DNA of 49,070 bases, from assembly GCA_017553445.1 (NCBI GenBank), contig JAFZMD010000041.1, positions 1 to 49,070 of the forward strand, read 5' to 3'. Source of the stretch: Methanobrevibacter sp. GTDB taxonomy: Archaea; Methanobacteriota; Methanobacteria; Methanobacteriales; Methanobacteriaceae. Within the stretch, counting starts at the first letter, position 1. The number at the start of each line of letters is the position of its first letter. The translations under genes were made by a program, and so were the position numbers. The notes under the pieces were generated by a model. It saw only the letters and a program-made list of their open reading frames with translations. It was not told the DNA's origin and did no database searches. Below are positions 35,762-43,446 of the stretch, piece by piece.

Positions 35762-36904
35762 ATGGATGACATTTTATTAATGCTTCCAGGTCCAACAACA
35801 GTAGACCCTAGAGTTTTAGCCGCAATGTCAAAAGCTGTTGTTAATCACAGGGGAGCAAAATATGGAGAAATATTAACTGAAACTACAGAATTAATGAGTA
35901 AAGTTTTCCAAACCCCAAATAAATCTTATTTATTAACCGGATCAGGTACCGCTGCAATGGAAGCAGCTATTGCAAATACCGTTGCACCTGGTGAAAAAAT
36001 GTTGAATGTTGTTGGCGGAAAATTCGGAGAACGTTTCATGAAAATAGCAAAAACCCATGGAATCGATGCTCAGGAATTGGCAGTTGAATGGGGAACTGCA
36101 GTAACACCAAAACAGATTGAAGAAGTGCTTGATGAAAATGAAGACATCAAAGCAATTTCCGTTATACACAACGAAACTTCCACAGGTGTAGCAGCACCAA
36201 TCGAAGAAATCGGTAAAGTCATGAAAAATTACGACACATTATACATCGTAGATACAGTATCCTCCCTCGGAGGAGACTATGTTGATGTCGAAAAGTTCGG
36301 AATTGACGTTTGTGTAACCGGTTCACAGAAATGTTTGGCAGCGCCTCCTGGAATGGCTGCAATCACATTAAGCGATGATGCATGGAAAGCTGTTGACAAT
36401 GTTGAAACCAATACTTTCTATTTGGACTTGAAAGCAGCAAGGAAAAGTGGAGACAAAACTCCGCCTGAAACTCCTTACACCCCATCAGTTTCTCTAACCT
36501 ATGCTATGAATGAAGCATTGAAAATTACTTTAGAAGAAGGACTTGAAAATAGAATTGCACGCCACCACAAAGCAGCAAATGCAAGTGTTGCAGCCGTAAA
36601 AGCATTAGGCTTGGAACTCTTCGCTGATGAAGCAGTTTCATCTGCAACCGTAACTGCAGTCAAAATGCCTGAAGGCGTAACTGATGCAGACTTTAGAGGA
36701 ACAGTCCGTGACAAATATGGCGTAGAACTTGCTGGAGGACAAGACCACTTGAAAGGTAACATCTTCAGAATAGGCCATATGGGATGCATTTCCTACAAAG
36801 AATTAGTCCAAACATTTGCAGCTATCGGAATGACCTTAAAAGGTTTAGGTGCAATTGAAGACGCTGGTGCAGGTGTTGCATCAATTACAGAATCATACTT
36901 ATGA
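35762..36904 (+). CDS. Class V aminotransferase (aspartate/alanine-glyoxylate family)
   Basis: 380 residues. PLP enzyme of fold type I: LLMLPGPTTVDPRVL at the start, LTGSGTAAMEAA (cofactor phosphate loop), DTVSSLGG with the Asp that contacts the pyridine nitrogen, and GSQKCLAAPPG with Lys190 as Schiff-base lysine. Methanogen members of this family include a broad-specificity aspartate aminotransferase (M. jannaschii MJ0959) that can also make phosphoserine; the exact substrate here is inferred. A GGAGG ribosome site and tidy codon use suggest good expression. Single gene with its own terminator. Confidence 0.88.
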   Translation: MDDILLMLPGPTTVDPRVLAAMSKAVVNHRGAKYGEILTETTELMSKVFQTPNKSYLLTGSGTAAMEAAIANTVAPGEKMLNVVGGKFGERFMKIAKTHGIDAQELAVEWGTAVTPKQIEEVLDENEDIKAISVIHNETSTGVAAPIEEIGKVMKNYDTLYIVDTVSSLGGDYVDVEKFGIDVCVTGSQKCLAAPPGMAAITLSDDAWKAVDNVETNTFYLDLKAARKSGDKTPPETPYTPSVSLTYAMNEALKITLEEGLENRIARHHKAANASVAAVKALGLELFADEAVSSATVTAVKMPEGVTDADFRGTVRDKYGVELAGGQDHLKGNIFRIGHMGCISYKELVQTFAAIGMTLKGLGAIEDAGAGVASITESYL

Positions 36905-36908
36905 TTCT
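36889..36908 (+). terminator. Terminator hairpin containing the stop codon
   Basis: AGAATCAT and ATGATTCT pair over 8-9 bp around ACTT; the TGA stop (36902-36904) is in the 3' arm. TATTTTTTATTTTTT follows. Confidence 0.7.
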
Positions 36909-37116
36909 GCTATTTTTTATTTTTTAATAACTTAATTACATATTAACACGCCATATTTGGAGAAATAAATGCTTTTTAACCTGCATTTTAACTTTAAAAC
37001 TTCTTTTATAACTATTTGAAAAAAAAACTTTTAACAAAATTATTTTTAAAATTCACTTAAAAAAGTATTTAAAATACAATATCCATAATTAATATTAATT
37101 TATAGGATGTGAAATA

Positions 37117-37536
37117 ATGTCAGAAAATATAAAAGCAACAGTTGAAGAATTGCGTAAACTCATTAATGTCGACAATGTAATTGGTACACCAATCGAAACT
37201 GAAGATAAAATCCTCATTCCAGTAATAAGAATAGGTGTTGGTTTCGGTGCTGGTGAAAGCGTTTTTGGTAAAGAGGGAAATGCTGCAGGTGCAGGTGCAG
37301 GTGTGGAACCTATTTCAATGGTCATGATTCCTAAAAAAGGAAATGATGCTGAAGGTGTACGCGTACTTGATTTAAGCAAAGGAACTGAAGCCAATAAGGC
37401 ATTGTCCGATTTAGGTTTAATCATTACCGATTTGGTTAAAAACTACATGGGATCAAATAATGATGAATATGTAGATGAAGAGGAATTCATTGAACCTGAA
37501 TTTACAACCTACGACGATGAAGAAACTGAAGAATAG
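37117..37536 (+). CDS. GerW/YtfJ-family protein
   Basis: 139 residues. IGTPIETEDKILIPVIRIGVGFGAG, EGNAAGAGAGVEPISMVMI and the closing ANKALSDLG region match the GerW (YtfJ) family, first known as a Bacillus spore protein but also present in non-sporulating bacteria and archaea. The tail is very acidic (DEYVDEEEFIEPE). The ribosome site GGATGTGA precedes the ATG. It is followed 12 bp later by a DUF2953 membrane protein, the same pairing as ytfJ-ytfI in Bacillus. Molecular function unknown. Confidence 0.82.
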   Translation: MSENIKATVEELRKLINVDNVIGTPIETEDKILIPVIRIGVGFGAGESVFGKEGNAAGAGAGVEPISMVMIPKKGNDAEGVRVLDLSKGTEANKALSDLGLIITDLVKNYMGSNNDEYVDEEEFIEPEFTTYDDEETEE

Positions 37537-37548
37537 GACTTATATTTT

Positions 37549-38121
37549 ATGTTAAACATCCTATTGATGATTATCTTATTAATCATCATTTTCATTTTCA
37601 TTATTCTGCTTTTCGGCATTCGCTTGACTGCCAGATGGGTGAAAGTGGATAGTGACTGTGACGGATGTCTTGAAATACTTATTTTAAAAAAACTTAAGGT
37701 TTATACTTTTGACTTTAAATCAGATGATGATGACGAAGATTCTGATGAAGAAAAAGAACATATGAATCCCAAAAGGCTATATGAATTAGCCAAACCTTGT
37801 TTTGAATATATTAAAAGATTCATAGATGATTTTTTAAATGCAGTCAGCATCAACAAACTGGAAAATTATCTAATCATCGGCTTTTCAAGTTTTGCAAATA
37901 CCGGAATGTATATCGGTTATATCTGGGCAATCTCATCAATTATAAACAGTTCAGTTCCAAATGCCGATCTGAAAGCAGAGCCTTCTTTTTCCGGAGCTGT
38001 TTTAAATGTTAAAGGCTCAATGAATATTGACATCAGCCCATTAAAATTAGTTGTGCCCGCAATAAGACTGATTTCCAAAAAAGAAGTCCGAACATTGATT
38101 AGGGGGGTTAGAAATGGATAG
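37549..38121 (+). CDS. DUF2953 (YtfI-like) membrane protein
   Basis: 190 residues. One strong N-terminal transmembrane helix (LLMIILLIIIFIFIILLFG), an acidic linker (DDDDEDSDEEKE), and a domain ending in INSSVPNADLKAEPSF, GAVLNVKGSMNIDISPL and a late helical segment typical of DUF2953. The start follows the GerW gene by 12 bp; the stop overlaps the next start by 8 bp. Probably a membrane partner of the GerW-like protein. Confidence 0.7.
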   Translation: MLNILLMIILLIIIFIFIILLFGIRLTARWVKVDSDCDGCLEILILKKLKVYTFDFKSDDDDEDSDEEKEHMNPKRLYELAKPCFEYIKRFIDDFLNAVSINKLENYLIIGFSSFANTGMYIGYIWAISSIINSSVPNADLKAEPSFSGAVLNVKGSMNIDISPLKLVVPAIRLISKKEVRTLIRGVRNG

Positions 38122-38383
38122 ACTAGAAGATATGATGAAAGACCTGTTTAAAATGGAAATCATTGATGAAATCCTATTCAAGCCAGTCAGGATAAGCCCG
38201 AATAAAACAATTTACTTTGCATTTAAAGAAAGCCAAAAGATTTTCCAAAACAGACTAACATCAGCCAGCCTTGAGCCGGTTTGCTTTATTTTAAAAATTG
38301 ACGGCGAATACCATTACTGTCCCTTAAACGACAATGAATTTGATGAGAGTATCGTTAGAGAATTTGTAGCAAAATTCAATTAG
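38114..38383 (+). CDS. Conserved small protein in the GerW operon
   Basis: 89 residues, soluble, not recognised. Notable segments are KPVRISPNKTIYFAFKESQ and a C-terminal REFVAKFN. A strong AGGGGGG ribosome site stands before the ATG, inside the previous gene. It overlaps the DUF2953 gene by 8 bp (translational coupling), and its end overlaps the convergent acetolactate-synthase-like gene by 8 bp. Confidence 0.7.
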   Translation: MDRLEDMMKDLFKMEIIDEILFKPVRISPNKTIYFAFKESQKIFQNRLTSASLEPVCFILKIDGEYHYCPLNDNEFDESIVREFVAKFN

Positions 38384-39911
38384 GCAGAGGAATGTTTTCC
38401 TTATCCACTTTAACTTCAACGACTAGCGGACCTTTCAAATCTTTTTTTAAGAGATATTCAAGGTCTTTTAGTGTGTCGATTTGAACTGCATCGATTCCAT
38501 AAGAAGATGCTAACTTTAAAAAGTCAGGATTTGCCAAATCCGTCTGATATGCATCCATATCATAGAAATCTTCCTGCCATTGCCTTATGATTCCATATTC
38601 AGAATTGTTTAAAATGAATACAATCACATCAAGATTATTCTCCTTAAGGGTTGCAAGCTCCTGCAGGTTCATCTGAAAGTCACCGTCACCGTTAATGACT
38701 ATTACCTTATCACCTGTGGCGATTGCAGCTCCGATTCCTGCCGGAAGGCCGTAGCCCATCGGTGCGGTAGCTGCCGGGAACAGGAAGTGATTTGGACTTT
38801 TCGCTTTAAAAAGCAATGTGGAAAATGTAGTGTGTGAGCCTGCATCAATGGCAATTATTTCGTTTTTAAAACGATTCAGGATTCTTTTAATAGCTGCCTG
38901 AGGCTTTAGCTCATCGTCTGACCCTTCGACAATCACTTCATTGTCAATTGCCAATAGCTCGTCAAGCCAGTTAACCTTATTGAATTTCAAAGCCGTTATG
39001 ACCTCTTCAACATCACCCTGTATCTGATATCTGCCTTTAAGGACATCCTTATTAATGTTTACATGAACCAGCCTGTCTTCATCCAGATTGGGAAATGTCC
39101 TTTCACTTGCAATTGAACCCAATGCGATAATGCAGTCGGATTCATCCATTGCCTTTCTGGCTCTTGGAGTTGCCCTTATGCCAATCAATCCAAGGTTAAT
39201 CGGATTGTCTTCAGATATTGCTCCACGCCCATTATAAGTAGTTGTTATTGGAATCTGATACATTTCTGCAAGGGCTTTAATATTTTGAGCATGTGATATT
39301 GCACCTGCCCCTAAAACGAATAAAGGTTTTTTGGATTTTAAAATAAACTCCTGAGCCTCATCAAGGCTTGACAGGTCGCTTTCACACAGATAGCACAAAT
39401 CAATATCCATAAAATCTTCACTTAAAAGAACGTTTCTTGAAAGGTTAATATGAATCGGTCCTTTAGGATTATTCTTAAGCCCATATAATGCTGCCTTAAG
39501 TACAAACACCGCTTCAGAACCATTCAATGGAGAATAGCTTTCATGAGTGATATTTTCAAAAATGTCCCTTAAGGGAAATGACTGAAAGCCTGATCCGCCC
39601 CTTACATCAACGTCATTGTCTCCCGTTAAAATAAGCATAGGAATATTGTCCTTAAATGCGGATGCGACACCCATGACCAGATTCAATGCTCCAGGACCTG
39701 CAGTTGTAATGCAGACCCCAATACTGTCGGAAGTTCTTGTAAATGCATCTGCCGCATGGGCTGCTGCCTGTTCATGCCTAGTTAAGATATGCTTTATGCC
39801 TGATTTTGACAGTGCCTTATACATCGGCATTATCTGTTCGCCGGGAATTCCAAAAATATGAGTTATATCATTTTCTTCAAGGATTTCAACCATCCTTTCA
39901 GCCACGTTCAT
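38376..39911 (-). CDS. Acetolactate synthase large-subunit-like ThDP enzyme
   Basis: 511 residues of the IlvB/POX family. The N-terminal PYR domain carries catalytic Glu47 (TRHEQAAAHAADA) and TTAGPGALN. A central domain contains VLGAGAISHAQNI and GLIGIRAT. The C-terminal PP domain carries ThDP/Mg motif GDGDFQMNLQELATLKENN. It is shorter (511) than typical IlvB (about 560), and no IlvN-like regulatory subunit is adjacent, so it may be a related decarboxylase or synthase rather than the biosynthetic enzyme. Coupled by an ATGA overlap to the upstream dUTPase-like gene. Confidence 0.82.
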   Translation of the reverse strand: MNVAERMVEILEENDITHIFGIPGEQIMPMYKALSKSGIKHILTRHEQAAAHAADAFTRTSDSIGVCITTAGPGALNLVMGVASAFKDNIPMLILTGDNDVDVRGGSGFQSFPLRDIFENITHESYSPLNGSEAVFVLKAALYGLKNNPKGPIHINLSRNVLLSEDFMDIDLCYLCESDLSSLDEAQEFILKSKKPLFVLGAGAISHAQNIKALAEMYQIPITTTYNGRGAISEDNPINLGLIGIRATPRARKAMDESDCIIALGSIASERTFPNLDEDRLVHVNINKDVLKGRYQIQGDVEEVITALKFNKVNWLDELLAIDNEVIVEGSDDELKPQAAIKRILNRFKNEIIAIDAGSHTTFSTLLFKAKSPNHFLFPAATAPMGYGLPAGIGAAIATGDKVIVINGDGDFQMNLQELATLKENNLDVIVFILNNSEYGIIRQWQEDFYDMDAYQTDLANPDFLKLASSYGIDAVQIDTLKDLEYLLKKDLKGPLVVEVKVDKENIPLPN

Positions 39912-40366
39912 TTTTCAACCTCTTGATAGGATCCGTCATATTCGCCTGAGCCTTCAACCGAAAAAACAACAGCCTGAGCGATTCTGTCGCCGGATTTTAT
40001 CTTATATTCAAAGTCCCCATGATTGTAAATCATAAACATCAGCGTTCCATAAAATCCAGGATCTCCCACTGCCGTTTGAACGGAAACAAATGACCGAAGC
40101 AAAGTGGAACGTGGAAGGTAGAGCATAGTATAGCCTTTTGGAATTTTAACCTTCCTTTTAATGCTCGCCAAATAAGCTGTGTGGGGTTTCAACGTGTAAA
40201 CCGGACCTGAAAGCTCTCCCAATTCAGGCAGATTCTTTTCATTGTTAATCAAAGAACCACCGGATGTCTGTCTATAAATTTTATCCAGTTCCAAGTCAAT
40301 TCCTGAAGGCTGAACCAAATCGGCAAAATCAGGAAAAATTTTAACAAGTTCTCTTTCACCAAGCAT
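39908..40366 (-). CDS. dUTPase / dCTP deaminase-family protein
   Basis: 152 residues from the ATG at 40366; GGAG at 40375-40378 has normal spacing only for this start and not for the GTG at 40372. Family motifs: QPSGIDLELDKI, PRSTLLRSF, VGDPGFYGTLMFMIYNHG, and SGDRIAQAVVF. These match the trimeric dUTPase fold shared with archaeal dCTP deaminase/dUTPase. It should hydrolyse dUTP or process dCTP. It is on the short side for the bifunctional archaeal enzyme, so dUTPase activity is favoured. Confidence 0.8.
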   Translation of the reverse strand: MLGERELVKIFPDFADLVQPSGIDLELDKIYRQTSGGSLINNEKNLPELGELSGPVYTLKPHTAYLASIKRKVKIPKGYTMLYLPRSTLLRSFVSVQTAVGDPGFYGTLMFMIYNHGDFEYKIKSGDRIAQAVVFSVEGSGEYDGSYQEVEK

Positions 40367-40433
40367 AAACACATCTCCTTTTAGATTAATTTTTATAATT
40401 GGTTTTTTATATAATTAATTGGAGAGTGAAAAA

Positions 40434-40619
40434 ATGCCTGTAATAACAATTGCCGGAAACGATGGAATTAGTGTTGAGAAAAAAAGAGAAATGGTTAAAA
40501 AGGTATCTGAAGTTGTAGCTGAAGCATACGACTTGCCTGTTGATGCCATAACCGTTTTGGTACAAGCCTACCCTAAAGAAAGCATTGGTGTGGCTGGTGA
40601 ACTGTTAAGTGATCGCTAA
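40434..40619 (+). CDS. 4-oxalocrotonate tautomerase family protein
   Basis: 61 residues starting Met-Pro (MPVITIAG), so Pro1 of the mature protein is the catalytic base. The strand-helix-strand build with KREMVKKVSEVVAEAY is typical. The in-frame ATG-less extension to 40419 is excluded because GGAGAGTGA sits just before 40434. Hexameric isomerase family; physiological substrate unknown. Its 3' half and terminator have been copied three times downstream (41194, 42411, 43294). Confidence 0.85.
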   Translation: MPVITIAGNDGISVEKKREMVKKVSEVVAEAYDLPVDAITVLVQAYPKESIGVAGELLSDR

Positions 40620-40628
40620 TCACTTAAC
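40604..40628 (+). terminator. Palindromic terminator containing the tautomerase stop
   Basis: GTTAAGTGAT and ATCACTTAAC pair perfectly over 10 bp; the TAA (40617-40619) lies at loop and 3' arm. TTCTTATTCTTATTTT follows. Copies at 41230-41254 (one mismatch), 42447-42471 and 43422-43446 also face the ends of minus-strand genes. Confidence 0.75.
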
Positions 40629-40655
40629 TTCTTATTCTTATTTTAAGATAATATT

Positions 40656-40982
40656 TCAGTTTTTAAAAGATTCGATTTCAGAAATTGACAAGCCAGTAAT
40701 CTCGGAAATTTCTTCCAATTTACAGTCAAGACCCAACAGCTTAGTAACCGCACATTCAACAGTGATTACGCCATCATCCACCAAATTTTTAATCATCAAA
40801 ACCTGACCTTGCTCACGTCCTCGCTCAATACTTTCTTCAATACCCTGTTCAATACCTTGCTCACGTCCTCGCTCAAAACCTTCTTCAATAGCTTCGCCAA
40901 TAGCTTCTTGAACACAATCAAGTTTCATTATAAAACATTCATCCCTTTTCTCTCTCACAGAATTATATTTTTCTTGTCCCAT
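40656..40982 (-). pseudogene. Rpn-type protein lacking its nuclease domain (deletion copy)
   Basis: 108 residues: MGQEK, then 13 residues, then the C-terminal coiled/helix region MKLDCVQEAIGEAIEEGFERG through LSISEIESFKN. Compared with the intact copy at 41282-42199, a 627-bp in-frame segment with the PD-(D/E)XK domain is missing, while the EQG/ERG repeat region is 12 residues longer. The frame is open and keeps its TATA box and ribosome site (GGTGGT), so it may still be made as a regulatory or dimerising fragment. Called a pseudogene because the catalytic part is lost. Confidence 0.75.
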
Positions 40983-41014
40983 CTGACCACCAATTACTTT
41001 ATATTGGTTTTAAA

Positions 41015-41023
41015 GTATATAAA
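41015..41023 (-). promoter_or_regulatory. TATA box of the Rpn deletion copy
   Basis: On the minus strand TTTATATAC, about 35 bp before the ATG at 40982. An identical box at 42232-42240 serves the intact copy. In both, the first 19-bp repeat starts 20 bp upstream of the box. Confidence 0.6.
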
Positions 41024-41042
41024 TTAGTCAGTTTCAAGATAT

Positions 41043-41156
41043 AACAATTTTTATCGCTCAAAACAATATTTAAGGGTCAGAACAATATTTATCAGTGGGG
41101 ACAATTTTTATCACTTAAAACAATATTTAAGTCTCAGAGCAATTTTTCATAATGTG
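41043..41156. repeat. Six 19-bp direct repeats upstream of an Rpn promoter
   Basis: Units start at 41043, 41062, 41081, 41100, 41119 and 41138, each exactly 19 bp, with core AACAATATTTA or AACAATTTTTA followed by a variable 8 bp. On the gene strand the core reads TAAATATTGTT. The array lies directly upstream of the TATA box and resembles iterons or a multi-site operator. Confidence 0.8.
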
Positions 41157-41193
41157 CAAAAATATCAGAATCCCCATAAGTCATGAATACATT

Positions 41194-41254
41194 GAAAAAA
41201 AAGTTAAAAGCATTGGTGTGGCTGGAAGTGTTAAGTAATCGCTAATCACTTAAC
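41194..41254 (+). pseudogene. Relic of the tautomerase 3' end, copy B
   Basis: GAAAAAAAAGTTAAAA, then GCATTGGTGTGGCTGG, then the terminator palindrome match the gene at 40434 with its middle deleted. No usable frame. Marks the left edge of the second duplication unit. Confidence 0.7.
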
Positions 41255-41281
41255 TTCTTATTCTTATTTTAAGATAATATT

Positions 41282-42199
41282 TCAGTTTTTAAAAGATTCG
41301 ATTTCAGAAATTGACAATCCAGTAATCTCGGAAATTTCTTCCAATTTACAGTCAAGACCCAACAGCTTAGTAACCGCACATTCAACAGTGATTACGCCAT
41401 CATCCACCAAATTTTTAATCATCAAAACCTGGCCTTGCCCAATACCTTGCTCACGTCCTCGCTCAATACTTTCTTCAATAGCTTCGTCAATAGCTTCTTG
41501 AACACAATCAAGTTTCATCATAAAACCACCTTCTATTTTCTTTCTCATAGGATCATCTTTTTCAAAGTACATATTTGCAAGCATCAACGCTATTCCATAG
41601 ACAGATTCTTTAATCTCATCATTAGGAAAAGTCAAAAGATTCATCAAATCTGAAGTTTCCTTAAATTGGCAAATAATATTTTCTCTACCATTAACCATGA
41701 TGGGAGTTAATGCCAATTCAACCAATTCCTTATTGCTGAAGTCTTCGCGTTTATTAATTTTTTCTTTAATATTACTTATAATTTCTCTTTCATTAATATT
41801 TAGTAATGAAATTAAAGGAAAATTAAAACAATTCCACTCATTAATACAATACTCAGCTATTTTAGAGTTTTGTGCTGTTGAAATTACTGCAAATATGATG
41901 TTTAAGTTATTGACATTTACTTTTAAATCGAAATTTGAAATATATACCTTGAACCTTTTTATATCCATTATTCCAATATATGTACTTTGAAATTCCAACA
42001 TCAATATAAAATCTCCAATCCTTACAATGAAATCCGGGCGATATAATGACGGTTCGATAGAAATCTGTTCACCTGTCAAAACTTCAATTTCGGAATCGTC
42101 AAAAACATCAAATTCAATGCCTATTTCTAGCATATTTAGAAATTCTAACAAGTATTCATTAGATATTAATTTAAATGTTTTATCTTTTTCTTGTCCCAT
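41282..42199 (-). CDS. Rpn-family PD-(D/E)XK nuclease / transposase-like protein
   Basis: 305 residues, a full-length member. The N-terminal half contains RPDFIVRIGDFILMLEFQS, with Asp56 and Glu69-Phe-Gln71 as the PD-(D/E)XK-type metal site; the EXQ variant is usual in Rpn/YhgA-like proteins. The C-terminus has charged repeats (ERGREQGIGQGQ) and a helix-turn-helix-like end (LEEISEITGLSISEIESF). Bacterial Rpn proteins promote RecA-independent recombination. Ribosome site GGTGGT and TATA box (42232-42240) are present, with a six-unit 19-bp array upstream. Confidence 0.82.
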   Translation of the reverse strand: MGQEKDKTFKLISNEYLLEFLNMLEIGIEFDVFDDSEIEVLTGEQISIEPSLYRPDFIVRIGDFILMLEFQSTYIGIMDIKRFKVYISNFDLKVNVNNLNIIFAVISTAQNSKIAEYCINEWNCFNFPLISLLNINEREIISNIKEKINKREDFSNKELVELALTPIMVNGRENIICQFKETSDLMNLLTFPNDEIKESVYGIALMLANMYFEKDDPMRKKIEGGFMMKLDCVQEAIDEAIEESIERGREQGIGQGQVLMIKNLVDDGVITVECAVTKLLGLDCKLEEISEITGLSISEIESFKN

Positions 42200-42259
42200 C
42201 TGACCACCAATTACTTTATATTGGTTTTAAAGTATATAAATTAGTCAGTTTCAATATAT

Positions 42260-42373
42260 AACAATTTTTATCGCTTAAAACAATATTTAAGAGTCAGAAC
42301 AATATTTATCAGTGGGGACAATTTTTATCACTTAAAACAATATTTAAGTCTAAGAGCAATTTTTCATAATGTG
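42260..42373. repeat. Six 19-bp direct repeats, second array
   Basis: Copy of the array at 41043 with the same six units and period and only a few base changes. It begins 20 bp upstream of the TATA box of the intact Rpn gene. Confidence 0.8.
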
Positions 42374-42410
42374 CAAAAATATCAGAATCCCCATAAGTCA
42401 TGAATACCTT

Positions 42411-42471
42411 GAAAAAAAAGTTAAAAGAATTGGTGTGGCTGGAAGTGTTAAGTGATCGCTAATCACTTAAC
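42411..42471 (+). pseudogene. Relic of the tautomerase 3' end, copy C
   Basis: Same structure as at 41194 (GAAAAAAAAGTTAAAA then AATTGGTGTGGCTGG) with a perfect terminator palindrome at 42447-42471. It faces the end of a CPBP gene. Confidence 0.7.
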
Positions 42472-42488
42472 ATAATCCAAAATATAAT

Positions 42489-43214
42489 TCAGTGCGGAAT
42501 CAAAAGCATCATAGCCGTAATAGTTAAATCAATCATTATATGTACAATATAGGAATTGACAACATTTTTTGTTTTTAGATAAGGAAATAAATGAATAATA
42601 CTTGCAAGCCCTATATAGAAAAGACATTGGAAAAGATTATTATTGTATGCAGTCAAATGTATCAGACCAAATAACATCATACATACGAAAGTTCCAAAAA
42701 CAAGAGCGTTTTTCCTGTTTTTTGTAAAATAATAGATTAAACCCATTCCAATTAACAAAACGGATACCTTGAATAACTCTTCACCCACCAATTGAATGAG
42801 TGTGAACACTACATCCAAAATTGAAACTGCACTTTCTGTCATCGCATTCGGGTCTGGTGAGAATCCTAAAGAAGTAGCTATGAAATTTCCCACTATCGAC
42901 CATACCAAATACAGAATAAAACAAATAATAATGACCTTGAAATCCTTAAGTCTAGGCTTTCTAAAAATCAAATCCAGCTTCCCATGACAGACATAAGCAA
43001 CCGGAATGACCGTAACCAGGAAATAACAAATAGGCAGAGTACCTCTAGGAAGCAACTCAACAAATGGAATGCATCTGCCACCAGTTAAAGTAATCAGCCC
43101 CACCAAAAACGGCGCCAATGCCAGAATTACCCATTCCGCCATTGACAGTTTAGGAATGCCATTGTAAAATGGAAAATCTATACCCTCATCTTCAAATTTG
43201 AAAAAATCACTCAT
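42489..43214 (-). CDS. CPBP-family intramembrane protease homologue, tandem copy 1
   Basis: 241 residues, about seven membrane helices. CPBP motifs: VGEELFKVSVLL (Glu-Glu, with Lys where Arg is usual), FGLIHL, and VHIMIDL near the end. N-terminus MSDFFKFEDEGIDFPFYNG is conserved in all three CPBP proteins of the window. The leader has GTGAT before the ATG and a CATTTAAATG palindrome shared with the next copy. Bacterial relatives act in bacteriocin immunity or prenyl-protein processing; no substrate is evident here. Confidence 0.75.
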   Translation of the reverse strand: MSDFFKFEDEGIDFPFYNGIPKLSMAEWVILALAPFLVGLITLTGGRCIPFVELLPRGTLPICYFLVTVIPVAYVCHGKLDLIFRKPRLKDFKVIIICFILYLVWSIVGNFIATSLGFSPDPNAMTESAVSILDVVFTLIQLVGEELFKVSVLLIGMGLIYYFTKNRKNALVFGTFVCMMLFGLIHLTAYNNNLFQCLFYIGLASIIHLFPYLKTKNVVNSYIVHIMIDLTITAMMLLIPH

Positions 43215-43293
43215 AATATCACATTTAAAAGTTTAATGTTCAATGCATTTAAATGTTCAGATTATTGGTAAAATTATTGAAAAAACTAAACAT

Positions 43294-43446
43294 TTGAGAA
43301 AAAAAGAGAAATGGTTAAAAAAGTATCTGAAGTTGTAACTGATTATATGACTTGCCTGTTGATACCCCAACCGTTTTAGTACAATGCCCCCTAAAAAAAG
43401 CATTGGTGTGGGTGGTGAAATGTTAAGTGATTGTTAATCACTTAAC
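43294..43446 (+). pseudogene. Frameshifted tautomerase pseudogene, copy D
   Basis: Aligns from TTGAGAAAAAAAGAG through to the terminator palindrome with 40474-40628. It lacks the start and catalytic Pro region and has two 1-bp deletions (near ACTGATTATATG and TACAATGCCCCC) that break the frame. This is the longest of the three relics. Confidence 0.85.

Noticed and set aside
41043-41156. CRISPR-like array of the 19-bp units
   Set aside because: Period too short, no spacers of 30-40 bp; the units are contiguous direct repeats with a short variable part.
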